From Aminobacter sp. AP02 (lineage in GTDB: Bacteria > Pseudomonadota > Alphaproteobacteria > Rhizobiales > Rhizobiaceae), in NCBI RefSeq assembly GCF_003148805.1, contig NZ_QGGX01000029.1, positions 1 to 37,814 on the forward strand: a DNA stretch of 37,814 nt. Reading direction: 5' to 3'. The notes beneath the pieces were generated by a model. The model was not told where the DNA came from. It ran no database searches and was given only the letters and a program-made list of their open reading frames with translations. A program made the position numbers and the translations under genes. The first letter of the stretch is position 1. Each line of letters begins with the position of its first letter. Of the stretch, positions 7,339 to 17,293 are shown piece by piece.

Positions 7339-8877
7339 ATGAAACACATGACAACGATTGCCATTTCGCTGGCTGCGATGCTGCTGCCGGCGACTGGCGT
7401 TGCGTGGGGACAGGCGAAGGGTGGCGTGATCGACGTCGCCACCATCGGCGAGCCGCCGACGCTCGATCCGATGGCATCCACCGCCGACCTGGTGGGCATC
7501 GTCACCCAGCACATCTACGAAACGCTCTACACATTCGATAAGGATTGGGGCGTCACGCCGCTGCTCGCCGCCGACATGCCGCAGATTTCGGCAGACGGCA
7601 AAACCTACACCATCGCGCTGCGCACCGGCATCAAGTTCCACGATGGCTCGGACATGAATTCCACCGACGTGGTCGCTTCGCTGCAGCGCTGGATGAAGGT
7701 CGCGACGCGCGGCAAGCAGACCGCGGAAACCGTGACCGCCATCGAAGCCGTCGACGACAACACCATCAAGATCACCCTCAACAAGCCGTTCGCGCCGCTG
7801 CTTTCACTGCTGTCGCTGAACAATGCCGCAGCCATCATCATCCCGTCGGAAGTCGCCGCACAGGACCCACTGACCAGCTTTGTCGGCACCGGCCCCTACA
7901 TGCTGAAGGAGCGCAAGCCCGACCAGTTCATCCAGCTCGCCCGCTTCGACGGCTACAAGTCGCGTGACGGCGAGGCGAACGGTTATGGCGGCGCGCGCAA
8001 GCAGTATCTCGACGAGATCCGCTTCGTGCCGGTTCCCGATCCGAACACCCGCATCGAAGGCGCTGTCTCGGGCCAGTTCGCCTATGTCGATTCACTGCCG
8101 GTGGAATCCTTCGACAAGATTTCGGGTGGCAAGACCGCGCCCGTGATGCTGAAGCCATTCGGGTGGCCGGTGTTCTTCATGAACACCAAGGAAGGGCTGA
8201 ATTCCGACATCAAGATCCGCAAGGCGATCCAGGCAGCACTGGCACCGAAGGACATGATGCTGGCGGCCTTCGGGTCGGAAGAGTTCTTCTCCATCGACGG
8301 CGCCATGTACCCGCAAGGCTACAAGTGGCACAGCGAAACCGGCACGGAGCCCTACAAGCCCGAAGGCGACACCGAAGCCGCGACCGCCCTGCTCAAGGAA
8401 GCGGGCTATGACGGCTCCAAGCCGCTGCGTATCCTGACCAGCCGCCAGTACGAGTTCCACTACAAGCTGGCTCAGGTCGCCGCCGAGTATCTGAAGGCCG
8501 CTGGCTTCAAGGTGCAGATGGATGTTGTCGAATGGGCAACGCTCACAAAGAACCGTACCGATCCGGCCTTGTGGGACATCTACATCACCCACAGCCCGTT
8601 CCTGCCGGAGCCGTCCCTGACCGGTTTCATGTCCGATACCGCGCCAGGCTGGTGGGTTTCCGACAAGAAGCGTGAGGTTCTCGGCGCCTTCAACGCGGAA
8701 TCCGATCCGGCAAAGCGTATTGCCTTGTGGCCGGCAGTTCAGCAGGCCGTCTACGACGAGGTTCCTGCCTTCAAGGTCGGCAATTTCAACGCGCTCGCCG
8801 CCCAGGCACCCAATCTGAAGGGTGTGACGCCGGCCCCGTGGCCCTACTTCTGGAATGCCTATCTCGAAGCCAAATGA
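7339..8877 (+). CDS. ABC importer substrate-binding protein, family 5 (DppA/OppA/NikA type)
   Basis: The 512-aa periplasmic protein has a Sec signal peptide (hydrophobic core I-A-I-S-L-A-A-M-L-L-P-A, cleavage likely near A-W-G-Q-A, about residue 28). The mature part starts with the family 5 pattern I-G-E-P-P-T-L-D-P-M, and has the expected L-A-A-D-M-P and F-H-D-G-S motifs; its length fits the family. It delivers a peptide-like or other amino-containing solute to the two permeases encoded next. The start is supported by GGAAGGGGA at 7323-7331. It is the first gene of a nine-gene plus-strand operon, and a stable hairpin (8942-8968) after it may favour its higher expression. The ligand cannot be read from sequence; the downstream deacylase and PLP enzyme suggest an acylated amino compound. 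Confidence 0.93.
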   Translation: MKHMTTIAISLAAMLLPATGVAWGQAKGGVIDVATIGEPPTLDPMASTADLVGIVTQHIYETLYTFDKDWGVTPLLAADMPQISADGKTYTIALRTGIKFHDGSDMNSTDVVASLQRWMKVATRGKQTAETVTAIEAVDDNTIKITLNKPFAPLLSLLSLNNAAAIIIPSEVAAQDPLTSFVGTGPYMLKERKPDQFIQLARFDGYKSRDGEANGYGGARKQYLDEIRFVPVPDPNTRIEGAVSGQFAYVDSLPVESFDKISGGKTAPVMLKPFGWPVFFMNTKEGLNSDIKIRKAIQAALAPKDMMLAAFGSEEFFSIDGAMYPQGYKWHSETGTEPYKPEGDTEAATALLKEAGYDGSKPLRILTSRQYEFHYKLAQVAAEYLKAAGFKVQMDVVEWATLTKNRTDPALWDIYITHSPFLPEPSLTGFMSDTAPGWWVSDKKREVLGAFNAESDPAKRIALWPAVQQAVYDEVPAFKVGNFNALAAQAPNLKGVTPAPWPYFWNAYLEAK

Positions 8878-8941
8878 CCGGCTGCCACAGCCGTCGAATG
8901 GCGACATCACGCAAACCCTCTGAATGGCCGTCTCGCGGCCA

Positions 8942-8968
8942 CCTCTCCCCTGTTCGAGGGGGGAGAGG
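8942..8968. repeat. REP-like hairpin between binding protein and permease genes
   Basis: CCTCTCCCC (8942-8950) pairs perfectly with GGGGAGAGG (8960-8968) around a 9-nt loop. Palindromes of this CCTCTCCCC...GGGGAGAGG type are, from memory, frequent between genes in rhizobial genomes. Located between the binding protein and the first permease, it could stabilise the upstream mRNA and lower permease expression. It lacks a T tract. Confidence 0.55.
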
Positions 8969-9023
8969 AAGAGCGTTGCCCTTTTAGCCGAAAATGCTTT
9001 TGAAGCCAGGACGTGAAAAGACA

Positions 9024-9965
9024 ATGCTGCGTTCGATCATCAACAGACTGCTCGGCATGATCGTCGTGATGGCGATCGTCGTCACGATCGTCTTTGTCAT
9101 TGTGCGCGTCACGCCGGGCGACCCTGCCGCCGTCATGCTCGGCCCGGAAGCTACCGCCGCCGATATCGCGGCATTGCGCACCAAGCTCGGCCTCGACGGG
9201 TCCATCCTCGAACAATTCGGGCACTATGTGCTCGGCGTGGTTCAAGGTGACTTCGGCCAGTCGATCTTCCTCAACCAGCCTGTCACCGAAGCACTTGCCC
9301 AGCGCGCCGAGCCGACTTTCTTCCTGACGATCTTCTCGCTCTTGATCGCCACAGTTATCGCCTTGCCGGTCGGCATCCTGTCGGCCTACTGGCGCGGCTC
9401 GATCTTCGACCAGGCGGCCACGACCGTTGCCATGTTCGCCGCCAGCGTTCCGAGCTTCTGGCTAGGCCTTTTGCTGATGCAGTTTTTCGCGGTCAAACTC
9501 GGCTGGTTCAACACGTCGGGATACGGCGGTCCGGGCGCCTCGCTGAGCGAGCGGCTCAACCATCTGGTGCTGCCGGCCCTGGCGCTCGGCCTTGTCAGCT
9601 CGGCGCTGATCACCCGCTTCACCCGCGCCTCCATGCTCGACGTGCTGAACGACGACTATGTCCGCACGGCGCGTTCGAAAGGCATGAGCGAATGGCGGGT
9701 GGTGCTGAAGCATGCCTTCAAGAACGCGCTGATCCCGATCCTCACCGTGCTCGGCCTGACCGCTGCACTGCTGATCTCGGGCGCGGTGGTTACCGAAACC
9801 GTGTTCGGCCTGCCGGGCGTCGGCAACCTCGTCGTCTCCGCCGTACTGCGGCGCGACTATCCCGTCATCCAGGGCGCGCTGCTGGTGATCGCCGGCCTCT
9901 ACGTGTTGGTGAACTTCGGCATCGACATGCTCTATCTGCTGGTCGACCCAAGGGTGCGCTACTGA
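9024..9965 (+). CDS. ABC importer permease (DppB type)
   Basis: This inner-membrane permease (313 aa) has an N-terminal helix (about residues 8-32, M-I-V-V-M-A-I-V-V-T-I-V-F-V-I), the T-P-G-D-P motif that follows helix 1 in DppB/OppB proteins, five further membrane segments and the EAA loop that docks to the ATPases (D-D-Y-V-R-T-A-R-S-K-G, about residue 215). I prefer the ATG at 9024 because the protein then starts with the usual short M-L-R basic stretch before helix 1; an in-frame ATG at 8994 would add ten residues without a ribosome binding site. The TGA overlaps the start of the next permease by one base (TGATG), so the pair is translationally coupled. Confidence 0.93.
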   Translation: MLRSIINRLLGMIVVMAIVVTIVFVIVRVTPGDPAAVMLGPEATAADIAALRTKLGLDGSILEQFGHYVLGVVQGDFGQSIFLNQPVTEALAQRAEPTFFLTIFSLLIATVIALPVGILSAYWRGSIFDQAATTVAMFAASVPSFWLGLLLMQFFAVKLGWFNTSGYGGPGASLSERLNHLVLPALALGLVSSALITRFTRASMLDVLNDDYVRTARSKGMSEWRVVLKHAFKNALIPILTVLGLTAALLISGAVVTETVFGLPGVGNLVVSAVLRRDYPVIQGALLVIAGLYVLVNFGIDMLYLLVDPRVRY

Positions 9966-10828
9966 TGGCTGCGATCTCCACTCCGCTGCAGAGCGAACCC
10001 GGGCTGCTGTCGCGCCTCATCACCCGGCGCACCTCGCTGCTCGGCTTGATCGTGCTTGCCATCGTGGCACTCGCCGCGATCCTGGCACCTGTGATCGCGC
10101 CCTATGCGCCGACGAAACTGTCGATCGCCAACCGATTGCACGCGCCCAGCCTGCAGTTCTTGTTCGGCACCGACGATCTCGGCCGCGACGTGTTCACCCG
10201 CATGCTTTATGCGGCGCGGGTTTCGCTGTCGGTCGGTTTCGCCGTGGTAGTTCTGGCTTCCGTCATCGGCATCGTACTCGGCTTGACATCGGGCTTCTTC
10301 CGCAAGGCGGACGCGCCGGTTTCCCGCGTCATCGACGCCATGATGGCCTTCCCCGACATTCTGCTTGCGATCGCGTTGGTCGCGGCGCTAGGCGCCTCGG
10401 CCACCAACGTCGTGATCGCGCTCGGCATCGTCTACGCACCCAGGCTGGCACGCGTCGTGCGCGCCTCGACGCTGGTCATCCGCGAATTGCCCTATGTCGA
10501 GGCGGCACGTGCGCTCGGCGTACCGACGCCAGTAATCCTGGTACGCCATGTGCTGCGCAACGTCACTTCACCACTTCTGGTGCAGGGCACCTTCATCTTT
10601 GCAAACGCCATCCTGGCCGAAGCCGGCCTGTCGTTCCTCGGCGTCGGCATTTCACCCGACATTCCAACCTGGGGCACCATGATCAGTGTCGGCCGCCAAT
10701 ACATGGATCAGGCGCCCTGGATCATGATGATTCCGGGCGGCGCCATCGTCATCACTGTTCTGTCGCTGCAACTGGTCGGCGACGGATTGCGCGATCTCCT
10801 CGACCCACGCCTGGCAAAGGACATCTAG
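9965..10828 (+). CDS. ABC importer permease (DppC type)
   Basis: The 287-aa partner permease has a helix near residues 25-48, the family motif F-G-T-D-D-L-G-R-D-V-F-T-R after it (about residues 62-74), and an EAA loop (P-Y-V-E-A-A-R-A-L-G, about residue 178) for contact with the ATP-binding subunits. It ends with D-P-R-L-A, typical of DppC/OppC. The ATG at 9965 overlaps the stop of the DppB-type gene. The amidohydrolase gene begins 6 bp after its stop, which is unusual in that an enzyme gene is placed between the permease and ATPase genes of one transporter. Confidence 0.94.
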   Translation: MAAISTPLQSEPGLLSRLITRRTSLLGLIVLAIVALAAILAPVIAPYAPTKLSIANRLHAPSLQFLFGTDDLGRDVFTRMLYAARVSLSVGFAVVVLASVIGIVLGLTSGFFRKADAPVSRVIDAMMAFPDILLAIALVAALGASATNVVIALGIVYAPRLARVVRASTLVIRELPYVEAARALGVPTPVILVRHVLRNVTSPLLVQGTFIFANAILAEAGLSFLGVGISPDIPTWGTMISVGRQYMDQAPWIMMIPGGAIVITVLSLQLVGDGLRDLLDPRLAKDI

Positions 10829-10834
10829 AGCGAC

Positions 10835-12054
10835 ATGATCGGCAATCGTTTTCCCAAGGCCGAGCGGCCACTGCTCATCAAGGGCGCGCGACCCATCGGT
10901 TTCGGCACGGCATATGACCAACCGGTGGACATCCTGATTGGCAAGGACGGACGCATCGCCGAGATCGGCACCGCTGTCGCCGCCGGCGACGACGCGCGCG
11001 CGCTCGACGCCAAGGGTGCCTGGATGTCGCCGGGGTGGACCGACATTCACGTCCATGTCTGGTATGGCGGCACCGACATTTCGCTGAGACCCGCGCAGTG
11101 CGGCGCAGCACACGGCGTCACCACCATGGTCGATGCCGGGTCGGCCGGCGAAGCCAATTTCCACGGCCTGCGCGAATTCATCATCGAGCCGGCCCAAGAA
11201 AACATCTACGCTTTCCTCAATCTCGGCTCGATCGGGCTGGTCGCCTGCAACCGGGTCAGCGAACTGAGCGACATACGTTCGATCGACTTCGACCGCATCA
11301 TCGCCACAGTCGAAGCCAACCGCGATGTCATCGTCGGGCTGAAGATACGCGCCAGCCATGTCATAACCGGCGGCTGGGACCTGACGCCGGTCAAGCTCGG
11401 CAAGAAGCTCGGACGCATCCTCAAGCTACCGATCATGGTGCATGTCGGCGAACCGCCCCCGCTTTATGACGATGTGCTCGGCCTGCTCACCGAAGGCGAC
11501 ATCGTCACCCACTGCTTCAACGGCAAGGCCGGCAGCTCGATCCTCGAGGACGAAGACCTCTACCGGCTCGCCGAACAGGCAGCCGCGCACGGCATCGTGC
11601 TCGATGTCGGCCATGGCGGCGCCTCGTTCTCCTTCGACGTCGCCAAGGCCGCGCTCGAGCGCGGCCTGCCGCCGAAGACGATCTCGACCGACCTGCACAA
11701 CCGCTCGATCGACCGCTCGGTGTGGGACATGGCGACGACGATGTCGAAGCTGCTGTCGCTCGGCATGAAGATGGAAGACGTGGTGACGGCTTCCACGACG
11801 GCGCCGCGCCGCGCCATCGGGCTGGCCGCAGACGGGCTGTTGCAAAAGGGCAAGCCGGCCGAATTCACGCTGTTCGACGTCGTCGACGCCGACGTGACCG
11901 TGAAGGATTCGCAAGGGGCCACCAGCACCCTGCACCGCATGTTCGAGCCGCGCCACGCCATCCTCGGCGCCGAGCCTGTCGTCGCGCATCGCTACATGCC
12001 GCCGGCGCGCGGCGGCACCGAGCCACACGCCTGTCCTCATTGCGGATGGAATTC

Positions 12055-12058
<4 letters not shown>
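10835..12058 (+). CDS. Amidohydrolase/deacylase of the cog3964 (EF_0837-like) type
   Basis: The 407-aa metal-dependent hydrolase is of the amidohydrolase superfamily. It shows the H-x-H metal motif in W-T-D-I-H-V-H-V (about residue 70), further ligand regions at H-V-G-E-P-P-P (about 205), T-H-C-F-N-G (about 226) and the D-x-H of S-T-D-L-H-N-R (about 288). Relatives are often misnamed dihydroorotase; from memory, a family member from Agrobacterium (Atu3266) was shown to be an esterase/deacylase, and EF_0837 relatives sit next to SelA-like PLP enzymes, exactly as here. The likely task is to remove an acyl group from the imported compound. The C-terminus carries C-P-H-C-G-W, a zinc-knuckle-like tail of unknown meaning. 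Its stop overlaps the next ATPase start (ATGA). Confidence 0.88.
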
Positions 12059-13070
<1,012 letters not shown>

Positions 13071-13074
<4 letters not shown>

Positions 13075-14066
13075 GTGCCGACACCTTGAAGCCCGAAGCC
13101 AGCGATCAGAAACCGCTGCTCAGCGTCCAGGGCCTGACCAAGCATTTCCCGGCCCGCAATGGGCGCATCGTCCATGCCGTCGAAGACGTCAGCTTCGACG
13201 TCAAGCGCGGCTCGACTGTCGGCCTCGTCGGCGAATCCGGCTCCGGCAAGACGACTGCGGGCCGCTCGGTGCTGCGCCTTGTCGAGCCTACCGGCGGCAA
13301 GGCCATGTTCGACGGCGTCGATCTTTTCGCGCTGTCACCGCGCGAGATGCGGGCCTATCGCCAGCGCCTGCAGATCGTTTTTCAGGACCCGTTTTCGAGC
13401 CTCAATCCGCGCATGCGCATTTCCGCGATCATCAGCGAAGCGCTCGACGCGCGGGGCTTTCCGCGCGGCGAGGCGCGAACCGAGCGCATCGCCGAACTCT
13501 TGACCCTTGTCGGCCTGTCGCCGGACCATGCGACGCGCTATCCGCATGAGTTCTCCGGCGGCCAGCGCCAGCGCATCGGCATTGCGCGTGCGCTGGCGGT
13601 AGAGCCGGAGTTCGTCGTCGCCGACGAGCCGGTCTCCGCACTCGACGTGTCGGTGCAGGCGCAGGTGCTCAACCTGCTCGGCGAATTGCAAAAGAAGCTC
13701 GGGCTGACGCTGCTGTTCATCGCGCACGACCTGTCGGTTGTCGAATATCTCTGCGACGAGGTGGTGGTGATGTATCTCGGCCGCGTCATGGAGCGCGGCC
13801 CGAGCAAAACCGTCTACGCAGCACCCCGCCATCCCTACACCAGGGCGCTGCTTGCAACCGCACCGGTGCCCGATCCGACGCGCCGCCGTACCCATGTTCC
13901 GTTGCAGGGTGACATTCCGAGTCCGATCAACCCGCCGTCGGGCTGCGTCTTTCGCACCCGTTGCCCCGAGGCGATCGGTGCTTGCGCCGAAGTCATCCCG
14001 CCGGTCGAGCATGTCGGTGGCGGGCACCACGTGGCCTGTATCCGCCACAGCGAACCAACTGCCTGA
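13071..14066 (+). CDS. ABC importer ATP-binding protein (DppF/OppF type)
   Basis: The second ATPase (331 aa) has Walker A G-E-S-G-S-G-K-T from residue 54, Q-loop [10 protein letters not shown], signature F-S-G-G-Q-R-Q-R, Walker [14 protein letters not shown] and the H-loop I-A-H-D-L-S-V-V. The C-terminal extension ends with G-C-V-F-R-T-R-C-P, as in OppF. Start and stop of the two ATPases overlap (ATGA at 13071-13074). With the binding protein and two permeases the importer is complete: one binding protein, two permeases and two ATPases. The RidA gene starts 13 bp after its stop. Confidence 0.96.
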
Positions 14067-14079
14067 CTGGAGTACGCAT

Positions 14080-14571
14080 ATGACCTTTTCCGAGGCTTTG
14101 AAGCGTCCGGAAAACACGCCCTATGACCGGCTCAAGGCGCTCGGAATAAAGCTTCCCGATGCACCGCCTCCGATCGCCAATTTCGTTACCCATGTGCAGG
14201 AGGGCAAGCTCTTGTTCCTCTCTGGACAGGGACCGACCGAAGGCAACGGTCGCCAGCATACGGGCAAGGTTGGAGCCGAAGTCAGCGCCGAGGCCGCCTA
14301 CGGCCATGCAAGGCTGACCGGCATCAACCTGATCGCCGTCATGCATGCCGCGCTCGGCGACCTTGGCCGCGTGCGGCGCGTGGTAAAGCTGCTCGGCATG
14401 GTCAATGCGGCACCCGACTTCGCCGACCACCCGTCGGTGATCAATGGCTGTTCGGATCTCTTCATCGACGTGTTCGGGGAAAGCGGCATCCATGCCCGCT
14501 CGGCGGTGGGTCAAGGTTCGCTGCCGGGTCAGATCACCGTGGAAATCGAAGCCATCGTGGCGATTGACTGA
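14080..14571 (+). CDS. RidA (YjgF/YER057c/UK114) family protein
   Basis: The 163-aa protein belongs to the RidA family, whose archetype hydrolyses reactive enamine/imine intermediates such as 2-aminoacrylate released by PLP enzymes. It is of the longer, about 155-165-residue subgroup, with L-F-L-S-G-Q-G-P near residue 45, V-V-K-L-L-G-M-V-N near 105 and a carboxylate-binding R in H-A-R-S-A-V-G near 140. That arginine is the conserved ligand-binding residue in active members. It lies directly before a SelA-like PLP enzyme gene (35 bp apart), which makes imine clean-up for that enzyme the natural hypothesis. GGAG at 14069-14072 supports the ATG at 14080. Confidence 0.9.
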   Translation: MTFSEALKRPENTPYDRLKALGIKLPDAPPPIANFVTHVQEGKLLFLSGQGPTEGNGRQHTGKVGAEVSAEAAYGHARLTGINLIAVMHAALGDLGRVRRVVKLLGMVNAAPDFADHPSVINGCSDLFIDVFGESGIHARSAVGQGSLPGQITVEIEAIVAID

Positions 14572-14592
14572 GGATACCTGTAATGGACATGC

Positions 14593-14598
14593 GGGAGG
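14593..14598 (+). promoter_or_regulatory. Ribosome binding site deciding the start of the SelA-like gene
   Basis: GGGAGG (14593-14598) stands 8 bases before the ATG at 14607. The reading frame also contains an earlier ATG at 14583, but that has no comparable site and would put this strong site inside the gene. I therefore take 14607 as the start. Confidence 0.6.
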
Positions 14599-14606
14599 GA
14601 AACACC

Positions 14607-15806
14607 ATGCCGAAAGACGATATACGCAGCCGCCTCGGCTTGAGGCCGGTGATCAACGTCTCCGGCACCATGACCTCGCTCGGCGCTTCGATCGTGGTGC
14701 CGCAAGCAGTGGAGGCAGTTTCGGCGATCCTCAGCGAATTCGTCGAACTCGGCGACCTGCATCGGCGCGCCAGCACCGTGATCGCAGACCTGACCGGCGC
14801 CGAGGCCGGTTTCATCACCGCCTCCTGCTCTGCCGCGATCAGCCTCGCGGTCGCGGCCGCCATGACCGGGCCTGATCTGGCGGCAATCGAGCGCCTGCCC
14901 GACACCACGGGCCTCAAGGACGAGATTCTCATCCAGTCAGGCCATCTCGTGAGTTACGGCGCGCCGGTCGATCAGGCGATCCGGCTCACGGGTGCAAAGG
15001 TGGTGCCAGTCGGCCAGGCGACGAGCGCGTCGGCCTACCAGCTACGCGGAGCCATCACCGAGCGCACCGCTGCCGCCGTCTATGTCGTTTCGCATCACGT
15101 GGTCGACTATGGGCAGATCCCGCTGAAAATTTTCGCCGCCGTTGCCCATGAACGCGGCGTGCCCGTCATCGTGGATGCCGCTTCCGAATACGATCTGGCT
15201 GGCTTCCTCGCCGACGGTGCCGACCTGGTGCTTTACTCCGGCCACAAATTCCTCGGCGGCCCGACCTCCGGCATCGTCGCCGGGCCGAAGGAAATGGTGC
15301 GCGACGTCTATCTGCAAAACCGAGGCATCGGCCGTGGCATGAAGGTCGGCAAGGAAGGCATCGTCGGCACGCTGGCCGCGCTGCAGGCCTGGAAGACACG
15401 CGACCATCACGGCATCCGTGCCCGCGAGAAGAAGGCCCTCGACTGCTGGGTCGAGGCGCTGGATGGCAGGGCCGGCATTACCGCCACGATCACTGCGGAT
15501 CCGACCAACAATCCGCTCGACCGGCTGATGATTTCGGTCAATCCGGCTGAAGCTCGCATCACTGCCTGGGACCTGGCCGACAGGATGGGGACCGGCGACC
15601 GTCCGGTGATCGTGCGCGACCACGAGGTCGAACACGGCTATTTCTATCTCGATCCCTGCAACCTGCATCCCGATGAGGAATTTGTCGTGGCGGCGCGGCT
15701 TGCCGAGGAACTCGACCGCGCGCGCGGCTCCAACGAGATCATTGCGACGCCCTTCGACGAAAGGCTTTTGGCACGCGAAGCCGCGATCCTCAAATGGCCG
15801 GATTGA
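14607..15806 (+). CDS. SelA-like / D-glucosaminate ammonia-lyase-like PLP enzyme
   Basis: The 399-aa protein is a fold-type I PLP enzyme of the group annotated as SelA-like or DgaE-like. The cofactor lysine is K214 in [10 protein letters not shown], equivalent to the S-G-D-K-L-L-G-G-P-Q of selenocysteine synthase; the Asp that binds the pyridine nitrogen is in V-I-V-D-A-A-S-E (about residue 190). It lacks the tRNA-binding N-terminal domain of true SelA, and no selenocysteine genes are near, so selenocysteine synthesis is unlikely. DgaE of Salmonella, a relative, eliminates ammonia from D-glucosaminate. An alpha,beta-elimination would release an enamine, which fits the RidA gene just upstream. 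The exact substrate is unknown. Confidence 0.85.
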   Translation: MPKDDIRSRLGLRPVINVSGTMTSLGASIVVPQAVEAVSAILSEFVELGDLHRRASTVIADLTGAEAGFITASCSAAISLAVAAAMTGPDLAAIERLPDTTGLKDEILIQSGHLVSYGAPVDQAIRLTGAKVVPVGQATSASAYQLRGAITERTAAAVYVVSHHVVDYGQIPLKIFAAVAHERGVPVIVDAASEYDLAGFLADGADLVLYSGHKFLGGPTSGIVAGPKEMVRDVYLQNRGIGRGMKVGKEGIVGTLAALQAWKTRDHHGIRAREKKALDCWVEALDGRAGITATITADPTNNPLDRLMISVNPAEARITAWDLADRMGTGDRPVIVRDHEVEHGYFYLDPCNLHPDEEFVVAARLAEELDRARGSNEIIATPFDERLLAREAAILKWPD

Positions 15807-15863
15807 CCTGTTCGCGCGCGTGCGGACACCCTACAATGCTTTCGACAAGAATTCTGGATTCCC

Positions 15864-16679
15864 ATGCCGAAAACCGTTGCAAAGCATGACGATAGGCCCG
15901 CTGGCGAACCGCGCCGCTCGCGCACGAGCGGCATCGACCGGGCGCTGCAGATCCTCGACTACCTGCAGAAGACCGAGCGGCCGGCGACCGCCTACGAGAT
16001 CGCGCGCGACATCGGCGCACCGCTGTCGACCATCTACGTGATCGTCGACGATCTCGTCGAAAAAGAGCTGCTCGACCGCCACGATGGCGGCCTTTTGTGG
16101 CTTGGCCCGCGGCTCTATCACTATGGCCTGACCTATGCCCGTACGCTAGACCTGCTCAATGTGGCGGTTCAGGAGATGCATGAGCTTGCCGAAAGCTCCG
16201 GCGAGACGATCCAGATTTGCGGCCGTGACGGCGACCAGATGGTCGTGCTGGCGATGGAAGAGGGCAAGGACCATTTCCAGGTCACATCGCGCGTCGGCAC
16301 CCGCAGCCCGCTCAACTGGACGGCGTCGGGCCGCATGCTGATCGGCCATCTTCCGGAAGCGGAGCGCCGCGAGATATTCGCCCGTTCTGCGACAGTCTCG
16401 CCAACCGGCCGCGCTGAAACCGACAAGGATGTTCTGGCGAGAACTGCCGCGGCAGCGCTGGAAGAAGGACTTTCGATCCAGGCCGGCGAGTCCGATTTTT
16501 CCGTGGCCTGTATTGCCGCGCCGGTTTGCGACAACCAGGGCGCCTGCCGCGCGACGATCTCGATCGTCGTGCCTGATATCAAGCTGAGACAGAAGAACCC
16601 CGACCTGATTGCGTTGGTGAAGACCAGTGCCCGGCGCATCGAGGCACGTCTCGGCTGGCGGCCCAATCGATCGCAATGA
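15864..16679 (+). CDS. IclR-family transcriptional regulator
   Basis: The 271-aa protein has an N-terminal winged helix-turn-helix (about residues 22-85; S-G-I-D-R-A-L-Q-I-L-D-Y-L-Q-K, then A-Y-E-I-A-R-D-I-G-A-P-L-S-T-I-Y) and the IclR effector-binding domain (about 100-262) with the typical T-A-S-G-R-M-L-I. The first 20 residues are basic and probably disordered. It is the last gene of the importer operon, 57 bp after the PLP enzyme, and most likely controls it by sensing the substrate or a product. The AT-rich inverted repeats at 7286-7317 are candidate targets. Whether it activates or represses cannot be told. Confidence 0.93.
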   Translation: MPKTVAKHDDRPAGEPRRSRTSGIDRALQILDYLQKTERPATAYEIARDIGAPLSTIYVIVDDLVEKELLDRHDGGLLWLGPRLYHYGLTYARTLDLLNVAVQEMHELAESSGETIQICGRDGDQMVVLAMEEGKDHFQVTSRVGTRSPLNWTASGRMLIGHLPEAERREIFARSATVSPTGRAETDKDVLARTAAAALEEGLSIQAGESDFSVACIAAPVCDNQGACRATISIVVPDIKLRQKNPDLIALVKTSARRIEARLGWRPNRSQ

Positions 16680-16742
16680 GCGAGCGTGGGACGGCGGCTG
16701 GCCGCCAGTGCGAATTATCGTGTCTGCAATGACCTAAAGCAA

Positions 16743-16779
16743 AAAGTACCGCCACGAGACTTGCTCAGGACGGTACTTT
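16743..16779. repeat. Inverted repeat AAAGTACCG / CGGTACTTT
   Basis: Perfect 9-bp arms (16743-16751 and 16771-16779) enclose 19 bases. The same word occurs twice more downstream as AAAGGTACCGTC (starting about 16895) and AAAGTACCGTC (starting about 17039). The arms could fold as a hairpin at the end of the importer operon, or be binding sites of a recombinase or regulator. Confidence 0.5.
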
Positions 16780-16905
16780 CAACAATTCGACGGCATCAGG
16801 CCAGGATGGGGCTCATTCCCACTCCATTATTTTTTCAGCCGTAAGCAGCTGATATGTCTATGAAAAACAAAATGGTCGGGCAAATATGCCGTGAAAGGTA
16901 CCGTC

Positions 16906-16937
16906 AAAAACCTAGCCTTTTGATTTTGCTAGGTTTT
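16906..16937. terminator. Strong bidirectional hairpin
   Basis: AAAAACCTAGC (16906-16916) and GCTAGGTTTTT (16928-16937) are perfect complements around an 11-nt loop. With A-rich 5' and T-rich 3' arms it can act as an intrinsic terminator for either direction. Confidence 0.6.
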
Positions 16938-17121
16938 TCAGAGCGAATCTAGCTGAAAAAATTCAGTGAACTATCGGCATCTATCGACCGCTTCGCAGCG
17001 AGGCATAGACGGCAAAAGTCGAAACTAGCGCCCCGATAAAGTACCGTCAAAACCGGCAAAATCAGTATACCCGTCTCGATCCTGGATCGCTGGGGTGCCG
17101 GGCTGGGATCGAGCACATCGC

Positions 17122-17293
17122 ATGGACGTCAAAGTTGCAGCTGGCGTTACAGGTACGGCGTTGAAAAAGACCTGTGATCGCCACCACATTCCAACTCCGG
17201 AACGTGGGCACCGGGCCAAGCTGGAATACGGCAAGCGGGCCACCAAGGAAGTGCTAGCGCCACTGACCGAACCAAATTTGTCGACGATCAGGA
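17122..17293 (+). pseudogene. Fragment of a hypothetical protein with an HTH-like N-terminal motif
   Basis: The frame reads V-T-G-T-A-L-K-K-T-C-D-R-H-H-I-P-T-P and then G-H-R-A-K-L-E-Y-G-K. This pattern (V-S-D-x-A-L-x-K-x-C-R-x-x-x-I-P-x-P-x-x-G-x-W-A-K) occurs, from memory, as a helix-turn-helix-like segment in many uncharacterised proteins of plasmids and phages. The usual Trp is replaced by Arg here. It has no credible start or full-length body and runs directly into the antitoxin fragment in another frame, so I regard it as a remnant. Confidence 0.35.

Larger units (their letters stand above)
16680..17121. other. Repeat-rich, gene-free border of the accessory region
   Basis: No gene is supportable in these 440 bases. 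They contain a small GGCGGC hairpin (16693-16706) just after the IclR stop, an inverted repeat AAAGTACCG/CGGTACTTT (16743-16779), a hairpin with 11-bp arms (16906-16937), and two further copies of AAAG(G)TACCGTC (about 16894 and 17038). GC content drops visibly compared with the operon upstream. The layout looks like leftovers of mobile-element ends at the border between stable and accessory DNA. Confidence 0.5.

Noticed and set aside
8092-9024. Minus-strand open frame (310 codons) opposite the binding-protein gene
   Set aside because: Antisense shadow; the plus-strand gene has a clear signal peptide and family motifs.
14607-15806. Selenocysteine synthase (SelA) proper
   Set aside because: The lysine motif is related, but the tRNA-binding N-terminal domain and any selenocysteine genes are absent, and the catabolic context fits a SelA-like lyase.
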